Shown here: positions 50,710-61,942 of the stretch, one piece after another | How the letters are laid out: each line of letters starts with the position of its first letter | Position numbering within the stretch: the first letter of the stretch is position 1 | Assembly: GCF_022458985.1 (NCBI RefSeq) | Contig: NC_061783.1 | Span: forward strand, 15,259,913-15,323,912 | Reading direction: 5' to 3' | Source of the DNA: Mugil cephalus | Taxonomy: Eukaryota; Chordata; Actinopteri; Mugiliformes; Mugilidae | DNA length: 64,000 nucleotides | Translations under genes and position numbers: made by a program | Notes under the pieces: model-generated | Database searches by the model: none | What the model saw: the letters and a program-made list of their open reading frames with translations, nothing else | What the model was told of the DNA's origin: nothing

Positions 50710-51727
50710 TTACGCAGTTAGAGGGTCCTTCATCACATAATCACACATCGGTCTGTAGCCCACCAGTTGCCCTCGTAGAGATTTAATCTCCTGGTTCCAG
50801 GCGTCATACTCGGCCTTTAGGACACCTTCGTGACAAAGACAGAGAAGGGACGTCTCAGACCTGGACCGTAATTCTACCATTTCACCACACGGTGGCACTG
50901 GAAGCTGAGCTTTAACCGTGACTTGTGTTTTTGTTTCTTTTACCTTCGGTCTCTGCTACATTGGGAAGTTCATCATTCATTTTTTTCTGAAATAGTTAAA
51001 GGGAAATGTGTGTCAAACAGTTTAAGCAAATGTGTTCAAAGTTAGACTCAGGTTTTAGAAGCAGAAGTGAAAAAAAGTGTGTTTTCTGAATCCTAGGCAC
51101 TTAACCTAGCCTAGCTTGTTTTTTATTAAATCAATAACTGGCCACTGACCATTATGTTCTTCCTATCTCTGTAATTTGTAATCTGTAACTCTCTATTTTG
51201 CAAGAAAAATGCTGTACTTTTTTTCATTTTTGTTTTTAACGTTATCTTTAACCTCTTTATCTTTATCTATCCTTATCTGATCTATTTTTGAATGAATGCC
51301 ACACGTGTACTCCTCTCTCCAACCAGACCAGTTCTTTGCTGTTCCAGCCTGAACTAACTATTCATAAATGCTAATAATTTGTGAAGTAGTGAGTTGGTAA
51401 AGAATAGTGCATAAGAAGAAAACTCGTCACCAGTTCTTGCTGACAGGCGTCGTGCTCTGCTCTGCTTCTCTGAATGTCTGGTTCAAGCTTCATGATCGAG
51501 TCCTCCATCACCTTCGCTTCCTCCTGCTTCTGAGTCACCTGCTTCTTCAGCAGCATCTCAGACCGGGATTCCTCTTCATGTTGAGCATGAAGCTTCGGCA
51601 AGTCCGCTTCCATCCTTTCAATCTCAGCCTTTAGCATTTTCATCATTTGATACTGGCCCAAGACAACAATCAGCAGTCCCATAGACAGCAGGGTGGATAA
51701 GACGACCACAATCCAGTGTCTCTGCAT
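50710..51727 (-). CDS. Small single-pass membrane protein with coiled coil, not recognised
   Basis: Three coding exons (51431-51727, 50944-50986, 50710-50825) join in phase to about 151 residues. Residues 5-25 (WIVVVLSTLLSMGLLIVVLG) form a hydrophobic segment next to a short N-terminal tail (MQRH), which suggests a type II anchor. Residues 28-100 are rich in Glu, Lys, Gln and Met in heptad-like spacing (MMKMLKAEIERMEADLPKLH and onward), so a coiled coil is likely. The rest is acidic then basic and ends CDYVMKDPLTA. Only two or three cysteines are present. The three-exon structure with GT-AG borders supports a real gene. A TTTACTCAG acceptor just upstream of the ATG suggests a non-coding first exon. 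I can name no family or function. Confidence 0.7.
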
Positions 51728-53400
51728 TCCTGCTGTTCGGTCTCCTCTGAGTAAAAGAGAAAGCGACTGACACACCTGTACTGACTCGACAACAGGTTTG
51801 TCTGATCCCCCGCGTGAGCGGCGTCTTCTCTCAAATGTCCACTTTACAGTTCATGCTTTCTTCCATTCATTGAATTAGAGCACAAAGGTTGCTTCTCTGA
51901 GACAGGTGACTGCCTCACTTGCAGCCAGTGCTCTTTGTTCACTGACTTCCTCTTTAGCCTCCTCCCTTTTTCTCCCCGACCACACTGTTTGAGCGTTGAA
52001 AACAGGTTGAGTACGGACAGGATTCCTTACAGGAACAGAAGTGGATGAACTGGAGCCCTGTCCCCTGTGTCAGCTGCCGTTGGGCGAGAGGCGGGGTACG
52101 CTCTTGGCAGGTCGCCAGTCTATGATGAGCATGTATTTAGGTGGTGTGAGGAAACTGGAGCACCCGGAGAGAACCCAGGCAGACATGGAGAGAACATGCA
52201 TGGAGCACGGAGTTCGCGCTAGTATTAAATTTACTGAATCTCCTGCAAATGAGCACGACAGCATGTGAAGAAAAGACTTTCTGATGAACTTCTGTGGTCA
52301 GAAAAAAAAAAAAATAATAATAATGATCCCACAGAGAGATGAGTTGAGATGTTACCATCTTGAGTTCCACAATAAAAGTCAACAACTGCAGGAATTAGGT
52401 GAAACGCTTAAGGAGCTAATTGTTTTTTATTTTATGTCATTAGTTCTGAGATAAACTGAAACTAACATCACGCATAAGTTCACATACACATTTTCAGCTC
52501 TGGTCTGACAGGCTGTTCCGGTTTTACCGCGTGGTAATGATAAAAAGTTGCTGCGTCCGCACAGGATGTTGATACACTGATGCATAAGAATGTAAACTGA
52601 GTGGCACCCACTATGTGGTGCCTTTCAAACGTTATTATTTTAATAAACCATTTTTTCTCTTGTGTTTTTTGTTATTTTGTCGCACAATTAATGGGTTTTT
52701 GAAAGCGGCTATGAGAATGAGGCAGCTGCTCGGTGGCTGATGAATACGCTTTTAATAAGCGTTTTCCTTTCAGCTCATTGTTTTTGAATTTATGCACCGT
52801 TAATTGTGACATTGTTTGCATACAGCTTGAGGGCGACAGGAATCTGTGAGAAATTAGAAAGCAAGGAGCAAACGCTGGCACGGGCCTATCTGTGTGCCGT
52901 GCATGACTATGCAACAGGAGGTCACACGTGAGAACAAAACACACTTTAACCTCTTGCATTGTGCGACTAAATAAAACTCAAATAGAGCGATCAGATAAAA
53001 CCGTTATCGCCCATTTCTCAAACTCCGAGGGTGGCACGGCACCGCCGCAGCACAATATGTCCACCCCTGTAGCATGGTACGCTCAAACCACTCACACCCA
53101 CTCATTATTCTTGTGGGTGGCAAATGATCGAAGTGTCAACAAGGAAATCACTGATAAATGTTTTACAGTAACAATGTACAAGGCACAAGGCCAAGATTTA
53201 AAAGTGAAAAAGTTAAATACTTATATCGGTTTTTATCATTAAAGGAATTTTAACTTTGAAATCACCAGTGGTTAATTACCAGGTGAAGGGGGCCCCATTA
53301 ACGTGTCTTTTTCCAGTGAGAAAAGGTTTAATTAAAAAAAAAAAAAGTGAGCGACGTGTCAGTGATTGCTCACTAAGACAAGTCAGTACAGAGCGACCAC
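51728..53400. other. Intergenic region
   Basis: It contains the presumed promoter of the membrane-protein gene (minus strand, after 51728) and a repeat relic at 52045-52215. A 25-base A-rich tract lies near 52300. The remainder is unique AT-rich sequence with only short, featureless open frames. Confidence 0.5.
52045..52215 (+). mobile_element. Decayed copy of a common teleost interspersed repeat
   Basis: Phrases such as CTGGAGCCCTGTCCC, GGCAGGTCGCCAGTCTATGA, GTGAGGAAACTGGAGCACCC and ACATGGAGAGAACATGCATG follow in order the repeat that in many fish reads GGACAGGTCGCCAGTCTATC, GGAGGAAACCGGAGTACCC and CATGGGGAGAACATGCAAAC. It is diverged and has lost its middle. The class (LINE tail or SINE) was not determined. 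Confidence 0.55.
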
Positions 53401-53439
53401 ACCGAGGAGCTGATTGGTCCATTACTGGCCATCACAAAG

Positions 53440-54121
53440 TATTTAAGCACCTGAATGCCTGGACGCCTGTTGACCAGCTCAGGTAAGATTTCTTGAACAC
53501 TCATAATATGTGAAATATTAATACTCCTCAAGGTTTAAATATTTACTCTGTACTGTGTACAGTCCTGTGAAATACCTATTATATATCCGTTTGCAATTGA
53601 ATACTTTTTGTTGCAACTCAATGCTTAAAGTTTGTCGTACAATACTTTTTGTTACCATCTAATTACTTTTCGTTGCGATTCATTACTTACCTGCACAGGA
53701 CTGTGCACAGTGCACAGTCCTGTGCAGGTCCTGTGCACCAGCAGTCGCTATCTGTTTGCAATTCAACACTTTTGGCTTGTCATGCAATACTTTTTGTTAC
53801 AATCTAATTACTTCATTTTGCAATTCATTACTTTTTGTATCTATGCCAATACTTGTTTATTCTAATTTTTTTTATCTCTTTTACACAGTCCACTCTTCAT
53901 TCATAAATCTATTCTATTCTATTTAGACATCAGAAGTACTGAAAGTTTATTTAAACTTTTTCATCCTCATCTGTCCAAAATCTGATGTTAGAGGGAAAAG
54001 GGGAAAAAGCTTAAAGCTAAACTGTTTAAACATGTATAATTTCTCTCTTTTCTTTTAGGTCTTCTCCAACTGACAAACATGGAGTTACTTTTCATAATAT
54101 TTTCAGCTCTTTTGCTGAGTG
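53440..54121 (+). promoter_or_regulatory. Promoter and first exons of the D-domain gene
   Basis: An inverted CCAAT (ATTGG, 53413-53417) and a TATA-like TATTTAAG (about 53441-53448) precede a short non-coding exon that ends at 53482 with a GTAAGA donor. It splices to an acceptor at 54058, and exon 2 (54059-54121) starts 20 bases before the ATG at 54079. The intron between holds the tandem repeat and palindrome at 53551-53850. Confidence 0.6.
53551..53850 (+). repeat. Two tandem copies of a ~150-bp unit with a palindrome at the junction
   Basis: Unit 1 begins near ACTGTGTACAGTCCTGTG (53552) and unit 2 near ACTGTGCACAGTGCACAG (53700). Both continue with TTTGCAATT, AATACTTTTTGTTAC and ATCTAATTACTT. 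At the junction, 19 bases (53689-53707) and their exact complement (53711-53729) form a palindrome with a 3-base spacer. This lies in the 5' non-coding intron of the D-domain gene. Confidence 0.75.
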
Positions 54122-57100
54122 GTAAGTAATCAAAGCTACATTAAAAAGATTGGTAACTTTGTTTATTGTATTTTTTATTGTTTTGTTTGTTAGGGACAAC
54201 GCATAAATGCATGCTTAAATTTTCTTTGACATCGTGCACAATTGAACTAATTCTAAACATCATGTATTAAATACTGCATGTTTTTGCTGTAGGATTTGCC
54301 AGCGGTGGACCGACCCCTCGAGCACCAGGACATGGCCTGTGTGCGGTCATGGGCAATCTCCACATCACCTTTGATAATCACTACTACACATTCCTGGGTA
54401 ACTGCAGCTACACCTTGGCCAAGAACTGCCACGTCGATGCCTCCCACCCGGCCTTCAAAGTGGACATCAAGAACATGAACCAGGAAGGCATCCAGGTCCC
54501 GATGGTGGAGTCCGTGACTGTCAATGTTTACGGGATTCATATCCATATGGCTCGCCTTGAGTTTGGTGTCGTCCAGGTGAGTTGTGTTAGAGAGTTTCTG
54601 GTGTTGTGGTTTTCGTTATTTTTTAAAAACTTTACATAAATGCATCAGAAAATGCAGCAAACATGCTTATCTGGAATAACTTCGACTAGGTGAACTATCA
54701 ACGTTGGAATCTCCCAATTACCCTGAACGATGGCAAGTTGAAGCTTTTCCAGCAAGGCCTGCTTGTCGTCATGGAGACAGATTTTGGCCTGGCCGTGAAG
54801 TACGACTGGAAACGGTACACTGCAGTGACAGTGCCAGACAGTTTGGCTGGAAGCATGTGCGGCTTGTGTGGCAACTTCAACAGCAAAAAGGAAGACGACT
54901 TAATAACGGCCAGCGATTCAGTGGCCAGCAGCGTGACAGAGCTGGCACAGAGCTGGAATGTTCCTTGCGCAAATGAGGGCTACTGCCGAGATGTGTGTGA
55001 TGCTAAGTGTGAAAAATGTGTCCTCCCAGAAGTGAAGACATTAGAAAACCAAATCTTCTGCAGAACCCTTTTCATAGATCTGGCTGCGTATGTCGGTTGT
55101 CAACCTGACGTTGACCCCGACGTCTTCCACAGCAACTGCATGCTTGACATCTGTAATGGAGAACCCATATACACGTACCTTTGTAGCACTCTTCAAGGCT
55201 ATAGTGACATCTGCCAGGGGACGGGGACTAAGGTTCCCGATTGGAGATCTCCTACTCGTTGCTGTGAGTTAAGATTAAAACTTTTACATTACAATACAGT
55301 AAAGGTATATTCAATATTTTGTTATAGATTAAACCATAGGTCTTCAACAGGGGGTCCGCAACCCCTAGGGGGACCGCAGAGGTACTGCAGGGCGGTCACA
55401 AAATCTTTGGTTGACTAAACATTTTTATATATATATATATATAGATTTTGTTTTTAAATTTCCCCACACAATTTTGCCCCACAAATTCAGTTTCTTTAAA
55501 TACACATGTTTAAAGTTAAAACTGTCAAGAAAATAATTATATGTACATAAAACTGACAGAGTGACAGTTTTAAATTCAAACATAGCTAAATGTTTTGTCA
55601 TTAGGGGAACCTGACAGAGTCGGGGTGTAATATGCAGCGTTGTGATTGGCACAGTAGTGATAGGGAGGCGGGGCCTATTGTGTACAGGGGGCTTAGAAGA
55701 AAAAAATAATTGAACCTGTGTATTATTTGAATAACTTACTAATGAATGCAAAATGATAATAATAATAATAATATATATTTATTTATTTATTATTAAATTT
55801 AATATAAAACACATATAGTGGCGGTCCCTACTGAATCTCTCCATCAGTTTGGAGGTCCTTGGCTTGTAAAACATTGAAGACCACTGGGTTAAACTATTCA
55901 ACAGTACATAAAAGTACTACAAAAGTTTAAAAAAGGCAGCTGGACTTCTTGAAGACGTTTCGCAGCTCATCCAAGTAGCTTCTTCACTTCTAAAAGCCTT
56001 TAAACCTCAACTTTGCACCAGTCTCTTAGAACTGAAGTAGCTACTCGGATGAACTACGAAACGTCTTCATGAAACTCTCCAGTTGCCTTTTTCAGTCATC
56101 CAGGTCATGGTGATCCAAAAGGCATTTAAACCTTTAAATTTTCTGAATACTGTCTCCCCTTTGTTCATGCAGCTAAACCCAAGTGCCCAGAACACAGCCA
56201 CTATGAGCACTGTGCTAGTGCCTGTCCTGCTACATGCTCAAATCCAAACGCACCCTCAAACTGCAACTCCCCCTGCACGGAGACGTGCGTCTGTGATGAG
56301 GGCTTCGTGCTCAGCGGCACCAAGTGCGTCCCCAAGAATCAGTGCGGCTGCACATACGAAGGCCTCTACGTGGAAGCTGGAACGTCTTTCTGGGGTGGTC
56401 AGAGCTGTACCAAGCGTTACACATGTGCCGCAGGTGGGCAGCTGTCTTTCAAGCAGTCCAAGTGTCCTGTCGGGGAAGAGTGTCAGGTGCAGAAAGGCAT
56501 CCAAAATTGCTATCCTCTCGACCAAGCCACATGCATGGTGTCTGGGAGCCCGCACATTGTGTCCTTCGACGGACAGCACTTTGACTTCCGGGGCACTTGC
56601 ACATATGAGATGGCTGCTGTCTCCTCGAGTCAAAGGAATCTGGAGTCATTTAGTGTTGTGATGCAGAACAGTGGAAAAGATCAGAAGACTGGGTCTATTG
56701 TCCAGCTGGTGGAGGTCAAGGTGTACGGATACACCTTCATCATCAACAAAGAGTACTTCGGCGCTGTTGTGGTAATGTATTTTCCAAAACAACGTCATAC
56801 ATATAGAGCTCCAAATAACAGTTGATCCGTCAAGTACTAGTACTATTACTAGTAAAACACCAGATAACAATAAAAATTAGTCCTCTTTTGGTCAGTCAGT
56901 CCAGAATCAAAAGCTGTTCAATCCACTGTAATGACAAAAATAATGAAAAGCGGAACACCATCACACCACGCCAAATTAGAAAAATTACATTAAAGAAACA
57001 TTAAAGCTTGTAAAAGCAAATATCTTGACTTAATATATAATAAGTATCCACAACTTAACATCACTCACAGTCAAAGCTTAAAAAATATGCTTAATTATTA

Positions 57101-60100
57101 TGTATTGACACACTTATCTGACTTATCAGGGTGTGGTTTGATTTGGTTTGGCTGGCTGTAGTCAAACAACCGCAGTGCTAATCATCATTAATTGATGATT
57201 GTTGCACGAAAAATATCACCTTTTATCAACCGCCCACCCCAAAAACAAGTTTTTAAATGAGTTCCAGCTCTACGTGGTGAACATGTGATTTCTAAGTATT
57301 TGTGTTTACGGTGAAATTTTATCACCTTTCTCTTCTTTATCTTTTTAAGGTGAATGGTGTGCTCTCCAACCTACCTGTGACTCTGGATAACAACAAAATC
57401 CAACTTTACAGAAGCGGCCAGTTTGCTGTGATTAAGACGGACTTTGGTTTGAAGGTCTCCTACGATTGGAGCAGCATAGCATCTGTAACTGTTCCCAGCA
57501 GGTACAAGGGCGCAATGCGCGGCCTTTGCGGCAATTACAACCTCAACCCCAAAGACGACATGCAGATGAAAAATGGGAGACAAGCTTCCACTCCTGAGGA
57601 GCTCGGCCAAAGCTGGAAGGTGGCCTCTTCCCCGGGCTGTGTTGACGGCTGCAGCAGCCAGTGCCCCAGCTGCGACCCCACACAGAGAGCTCTGTACACC
57701 GGCAACAATTACTGTGGCCTCATCAGCGACCCCGCTGGTCCGTTCCGTGACTGCCACTCTAAGGTGGACCCTGCAAGCTTCCTGAACGACTGCCTGTCTG
57801 ACGTCTGTGCTCACCGGGGAAGCGGGAACATGCAGTGCAAGACTCTGACTGCATACACCACTGCCTGCCAGCTGAAAGGAGTCACGGTGTATTCCTGGAG
57901 GTCATCCCAGTTCTGCAGTGAGTTTATATTTACCGGTCAAATTTTTGTGAATTAGTTGAACTACGCTGTGATTCTGATTCTGCCTTGTCCCTAGATGCCG
58001 AGTGTCCATCAAACAGCCACTATGAGCTCTGTACCAACACTCGTCTCAGATCATGTGAGAAACCCTCTGCACAGTGTGGAATCAAGTGCACTGAAGGATG
58101 TATTTGCAATGATGGTTACCTTCAGAGTGGAAATGAATGTGTGCCTGCCAGCCAGTGTGGCTGCATGTATGAAGGGAAATACTACCAGCAGGGCCAGGTT
58201 TTCTACTCTGATGACCTTTGTCAGAAGGAGTGCACCTGTACCAGCAACGGCGCAGTAAGGAATAACATCTCTGCGTGCTTTCTGACATCAATCTAGTGAG
58301 ACAATTCATGAGGTATTTCAGCGTCACTGTTTGTCTTTCACATTAGGTGCAGTGTAAGCAGTCTGCATGTGAAATCTATGAGAGGTGCGAGGTGGTTAAT
58401 TATGTGCGGTCATGCCAGCCTTTGGGAAAAGGAGTCTGCACCATCTCCGGCGATCCACATTACAACACCTTTGACAACGGCACCTATAACTTCCAAGGCA
58501 CCTGCACCTATGTTGCGGCTCAAGGCTGCTCCCTGGCCGGTACTAAGCTCAACAACTTCTCTGTGATCGTGCAGAATGAGAAGTGGAATGGAATGATTGA
58601 AAATCCCCAGGCCTCTGTGGCCAAAGTTGTTGTAGTAGAAGTTCACGGACTGATCTTGGTCCTTCGCAGGAATCTAGTTGGGACGGTTTGGGTATGTCAC
58701 TGATATTATTTAAAGCACATTATTAAGAGTTAGAAGAAGTTATGTATAATCCAACCCATTATTCTCAACAGATAAATGGGATCCTACATCATCTTCCTCA
58801 AAGCCTCCTCAAAGGTGCAGTGAATATTTATCAGGAAGGCCGCAACGATGTCATCATGACCGACTTTGGCCTGAGGGTCACTTATGATCTGGTCTACCAC
58901 GTCACTGTCACTGTTCCTGGACGCTACAGAGGTAAAACCTGCGGCCTGTGTGGCAATTTTAATGACAACGACGCAGATGAATTCCACCTGCCGGATGGAA
59001 GTTTGACTAAGGACTACCACAAGTTCGGTGCATCGTGGAAAATGTCGGTACCTGGAGTGGATTGTGATGACGGCTGCAACAACGGTGACTGCCCCAAATG
59101 TGACGATTCTAAAAAAGCTGCAATAGAAAAAAAATGTGCAATTATCACCGACGCCAATGGCCCTTTTGCTGCCTGCCACGGCGTTAAACGTCCAGACTTC
59201 TACTTCAACAATTGTGTCTACGATGTGTGCATGGCTAAAGAAGAAGAAGGCATGCTTTGCAACAGTATTGCTACTTATATGTTAGACTGCCAGGAGTCTG
59301 GAGTAAAGATTCAGAACTGGAGAAGTTCCTCTTTCTGCCGTGAGTCTGCTTATTTTGTTCTCAACAACAAAAACAAAATAATAAAAAAATCCTTCACTTG
59401 CTAAATATTTTACTGCACTATAAAAAACTGATAAATCCTTTTGTGCAGCTCATGCATGCGGTAAGAACAGCCATTATGACACTTGCGTGGAGTCCTGTTC
59501 CTCCTCATGTCCTGGACTCCGAGACATCGTCAACTGCACCACTGCTTGCTTTGAGGGTTGCGCCTGTGATAAAGACTTCTACTTCAATGGAACTGGTTGT
59601 GTGCCCTTTGACCAGTGTAGCTGTTATTACAATGGCCATACTTACAAGGTGAGTTTTGAAATTATTTTATTACAGATAACTCTGATAACGTACGACTTGA
59701 CAGCATTGTTCAGCATCCTCAAAAGACATGTGGATGCATGTCCTGCCTACATTGAAATATCTCATAAATACACTGGACATTCATGGTTCCTGGAGGACAA
59801 TAACCTCAAGCCTCACCAACTAACGCTAGGAATCGTTTGTGAAATATTTGTGCTTTTAATCATTTCCCAATGCCTCAATTTGGTTTCCATTGTGGGGCTC
59901 GTTGGTCTAGGGGTATGATTCTCGCTTCGGGTGCGAGAGGTCCCGGGTTCAAATCCCGGACGAGCCCGTCATTGAAACCACGGTCAGGTTTTAGGTTTAG
60001 GTGTTTGTGCACTACTTGCACACTTACGTTCTGACTGAAGTCCAGTTATGATGCTTGCCCCTTCTTGTGTGTGTGTCTGTACCTTCCAGTTCTGGGATTA

Positions 60101-61664
60101 CGGTTTAAGAAATGGTTAAATAAACACCTTTGATTCAGTCCTTTCTTTGTCCATGTCCACGTGCAAGCACCTAACTCCCCTCAAACTTGCCTTGCATGGT
60201 TAGACACGCTTGAAGTGTGCTCACTTGGATGGGTTAAATGCAGAAAACAAATTCTTTGTATGTGCTGTTTATGATTTGTGAGCTTGTCGACATTTTTCTA
60301 AGAGCCTATGGGCGGGGTCATACTAGAAAGAAGTAGTTTGTCTCTTAACAGACTGAAAGGTAGATATTCATGGTATTTGGTGCCAAGCAGACAGGTCACG
60401 GAGTGAAGTAGGTGTCACATGAAAAGTTAAGCCTCCGATACTATCTGGTTAGTTAATTAGCATTAAAGTAACCATGTTTTTTATATATATATAATTTTAG
60501 ATTAGATTAGATTAGATTAGATTAGATTAGATTAGATTAGATTAGATTAGATTAGATTAGATTAGAGTCTTTATAGTCATTGCACGGTAGCATATAACAA
60601 TATACATTGCACAACGAAAATTAGGTACAGCTCTCCCGTCAGTGCAAAAGATAAATATTCAACAAATAACTAAACTAGACAAGGCATGTACAACAAACAA
60701 ACTAAAAAGGACACTATATACAAATTAGAATGTAAACAGGACTGTATAATATTGCACTTCTGTTTGTGGAAAAGGAAAAAGCTTATTGCACAGTCATTAT
60801 TTTTATTTCAGATGGGAGAGTCCCTTATAACTGATGACTGCAGCAAGATTCACACGTGCCAGGCCTCTGGAGTGGTCCTGACCTCAAACATGGCTTGCGA
60901 TCCCAACGAAAGCTGCCAAATCAAGAACGGTGTGATGGCGTGCTACGCTCAGCGGTGCCTTCTGGGATCCAGTGGAACCCTCACTGCATTTAACGGTAAC
61001 GGTGGCACCGTGTCAGTGCCAGGATCCTATGAGCTTACCAGGAACTGTATCCAGTCTCAGACATCAGGCTGGTTCAGGGTGGTGGTGAAGTTGGATAAGT
61101 GCACGTCTGGTCTCAACACAATCATGGCTGTTTATGTGTTCTTCAGTGACATGATGGTCACAATCAACTACAAACATGAAGTCTGGGTGAGCGTCCGAAC
61201 GTCAGATAAATATGGCCTGAATATTAACCTGAATTTATTACTAACAAGTCTTAAATCTGTTTTCACAGATAAATGGAATTCCAATGTATCAGAACACCTT
61301 CACCCGGAACAATGTAAAGGTTGCGCTTGCTGATAATACAGTGAAAATTAACAACCCTTCCAGCCTTCAGTTGTCCTTCAGTCCAACTAATGAGCTCACC
61401 ATGAGTGTCAGTGATGAAGTAGCTGACGCATTATGTGGGGCATGTGGGAGGCTGACGCCTGTTGCACCAACATCACGAAGCCCGGAACAGATGCTGCTGG
61501 AGTACCTTCGCGGGACTACTACTACCTTTGCGGTGCTGAACATGGGTCAGTGGATGGCTCCGGACTTCCCCCAGTGGTGAGTATCTTAAATGACCTCCAA
61601 GTGATAAAATCATGAAAGGCAGCAGTTTAACTTTTCTATTTTTAATTTTTTTCCAGTGGCTAGT
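54079..61664 (+). CDS. Secreted von Willebrand D-domain protein (IgGFc-binding protein/zonadhesin-like)
   Basis: This is probably a secreted, disulfide-rich mucus or surface glycoprotein. Twelve coding exons (54079-54121, 54293-54576, 54690-55263, 56173-56771, 57350-57917, 57995-58254, 58347-58691, 58772-59339, 59449-59648, 60812-61186, 61269-61576, 61658-61664) give about 1376 residues in phase. MELLFIIFSALLLSGFA is a signal peptide. Three VWD-C8-TIL assemblies follow, with GTCTYE/GTCTYV and GLCGNFN or GLCGNYN motifs, then a fourth, decayed VWD. The repeated 568-574-nt C8 exons show internal duplication. Assembly 1 has CGLCG, assembly 2 RGLCG, assembly 3 CGLCG and assembly 4 CGACG. There is no transmembrane segment, so zonadhesin proper is less likely than a short FCGBP-like protein; the choice is open. 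The gene ends at TAG 61662-61664 after a two-codon last exon. Confidence 0.88.
55327..55894. mobile_element. hAT-type MITE in intron 4 of the D-domain gene
   Basis: The end CATAGGTCTTCAAC (from 55335) and the complement of the other end, CAGTGGTCTTCAATG (to 55886), are inverted. The flanks GATTAAAC (55327-55334) and GGTTAAAC (55887-55894) match at 7 of 8 positions, the 8-bp duplication of hAT transposons. It is 552 bp with an AT repeat and no transposase frame. Confidence 0.72.
55931..56091. repeat. Long imperfect inverted repeat in intron 4 of the D-domain gene
   Basis: Arms of about 60 bases (55931-55991 and 56028-56091) are inverted, with shared words such as GAAGACGTTTCG, CATCC and AGTAGCT, and a loop of about 36 bases. 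The GAAGACGTTTCG word is frequent in fish repeats. Transcribed, it would form a hairpin. Confidence 0.65.
59896..59967 (+). tRNA. tRNA-Pro (anticodon CGG)
   Basis: The 72-base sequence folds as a full cloverleaf. The acceptor stem GGCTCGT/ACGAGCC pairs perfectly at 7 of 7. The anticodon stem TCTCGC/GCGAGA encloses TTCGGGT, with CGG at 59928-59930. The T arm CCCGG-GTTCAAAT-CCCGG carries the B box GGTTCAAATCC. The A box is TGGTCTAGGGG. It agrees with the vertebrate nuclear tRNA-Pro consensus and has no intron. CCA is not encoded, as expected. A TTTT lies about 20 bases after the end. The gene sits inside intron 10 of the D-domain gene on the same strand. Confidence 0.95.
60497..60690 (+). repeat. 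(GATTA)n array joined to a retroelement-like tail
   Basis: About 14 units of GATTA (60497-60565) run into AGTCTTTATAGTCATTGCAC, ACAACGAAAATTAG and GCTCTCCCGTCAGTGCAAAA. Related fish repeats read TTTATTGTCATTGCAC and ACAACGAAATT next to GATTA runs, so this may be a LINE/SINE 3' end on the complementary strand. It lies in intron 10 of the D-domain gene. Confidence 0.55.
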
Positions 61665-61764
61665 GAACCCAGCAGGCACTGGCGAATTCTGAACAACGTG
61701 TCCATATACGGCTCATATATATATATATAAAATATCATGATAGTATGTATTATTCTCTATGCAC

Positions 61765-61770
61765 AATAAA
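61765..61770 (+). terminator. Polyadenylation signal of the D-domain gene
   Basis: AATAAA lies 100 bases after the stop (61662-61664), giving a short 3'UTR. Confidence 0.75.
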
Positions 61771-61942
61771 GAGTTCACTTGATGTTGCCTCTTATGTGTA
61801 AATGTGTAACTATCATATAAATCAGTCTGCCAAACAGTGCACCCTACCTTGTTTTCTAAGTCCAACTGAAATCACATATGACATTTTTTTTCATCTGAAG
61901 AAGAAAAAATAATGGTTGTATGTTACAGCTATACAGCCAACA

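Noticed and set aside
55268-55418. Extension of D-domain exon 4 past 55263 to the in-frame stop
   Set aside because: A GTGAGT donor at 55264 is followed by unrelated repeat sequence, and the next exon restores the family's TIL domain in phase.
60497-60565. Regular short repeats that could suggest a CRISPR array
   Set aside because: The units are contiguous five-base GATTA repeats without spacers, in a vertebrate intron. This is a microsatellite.
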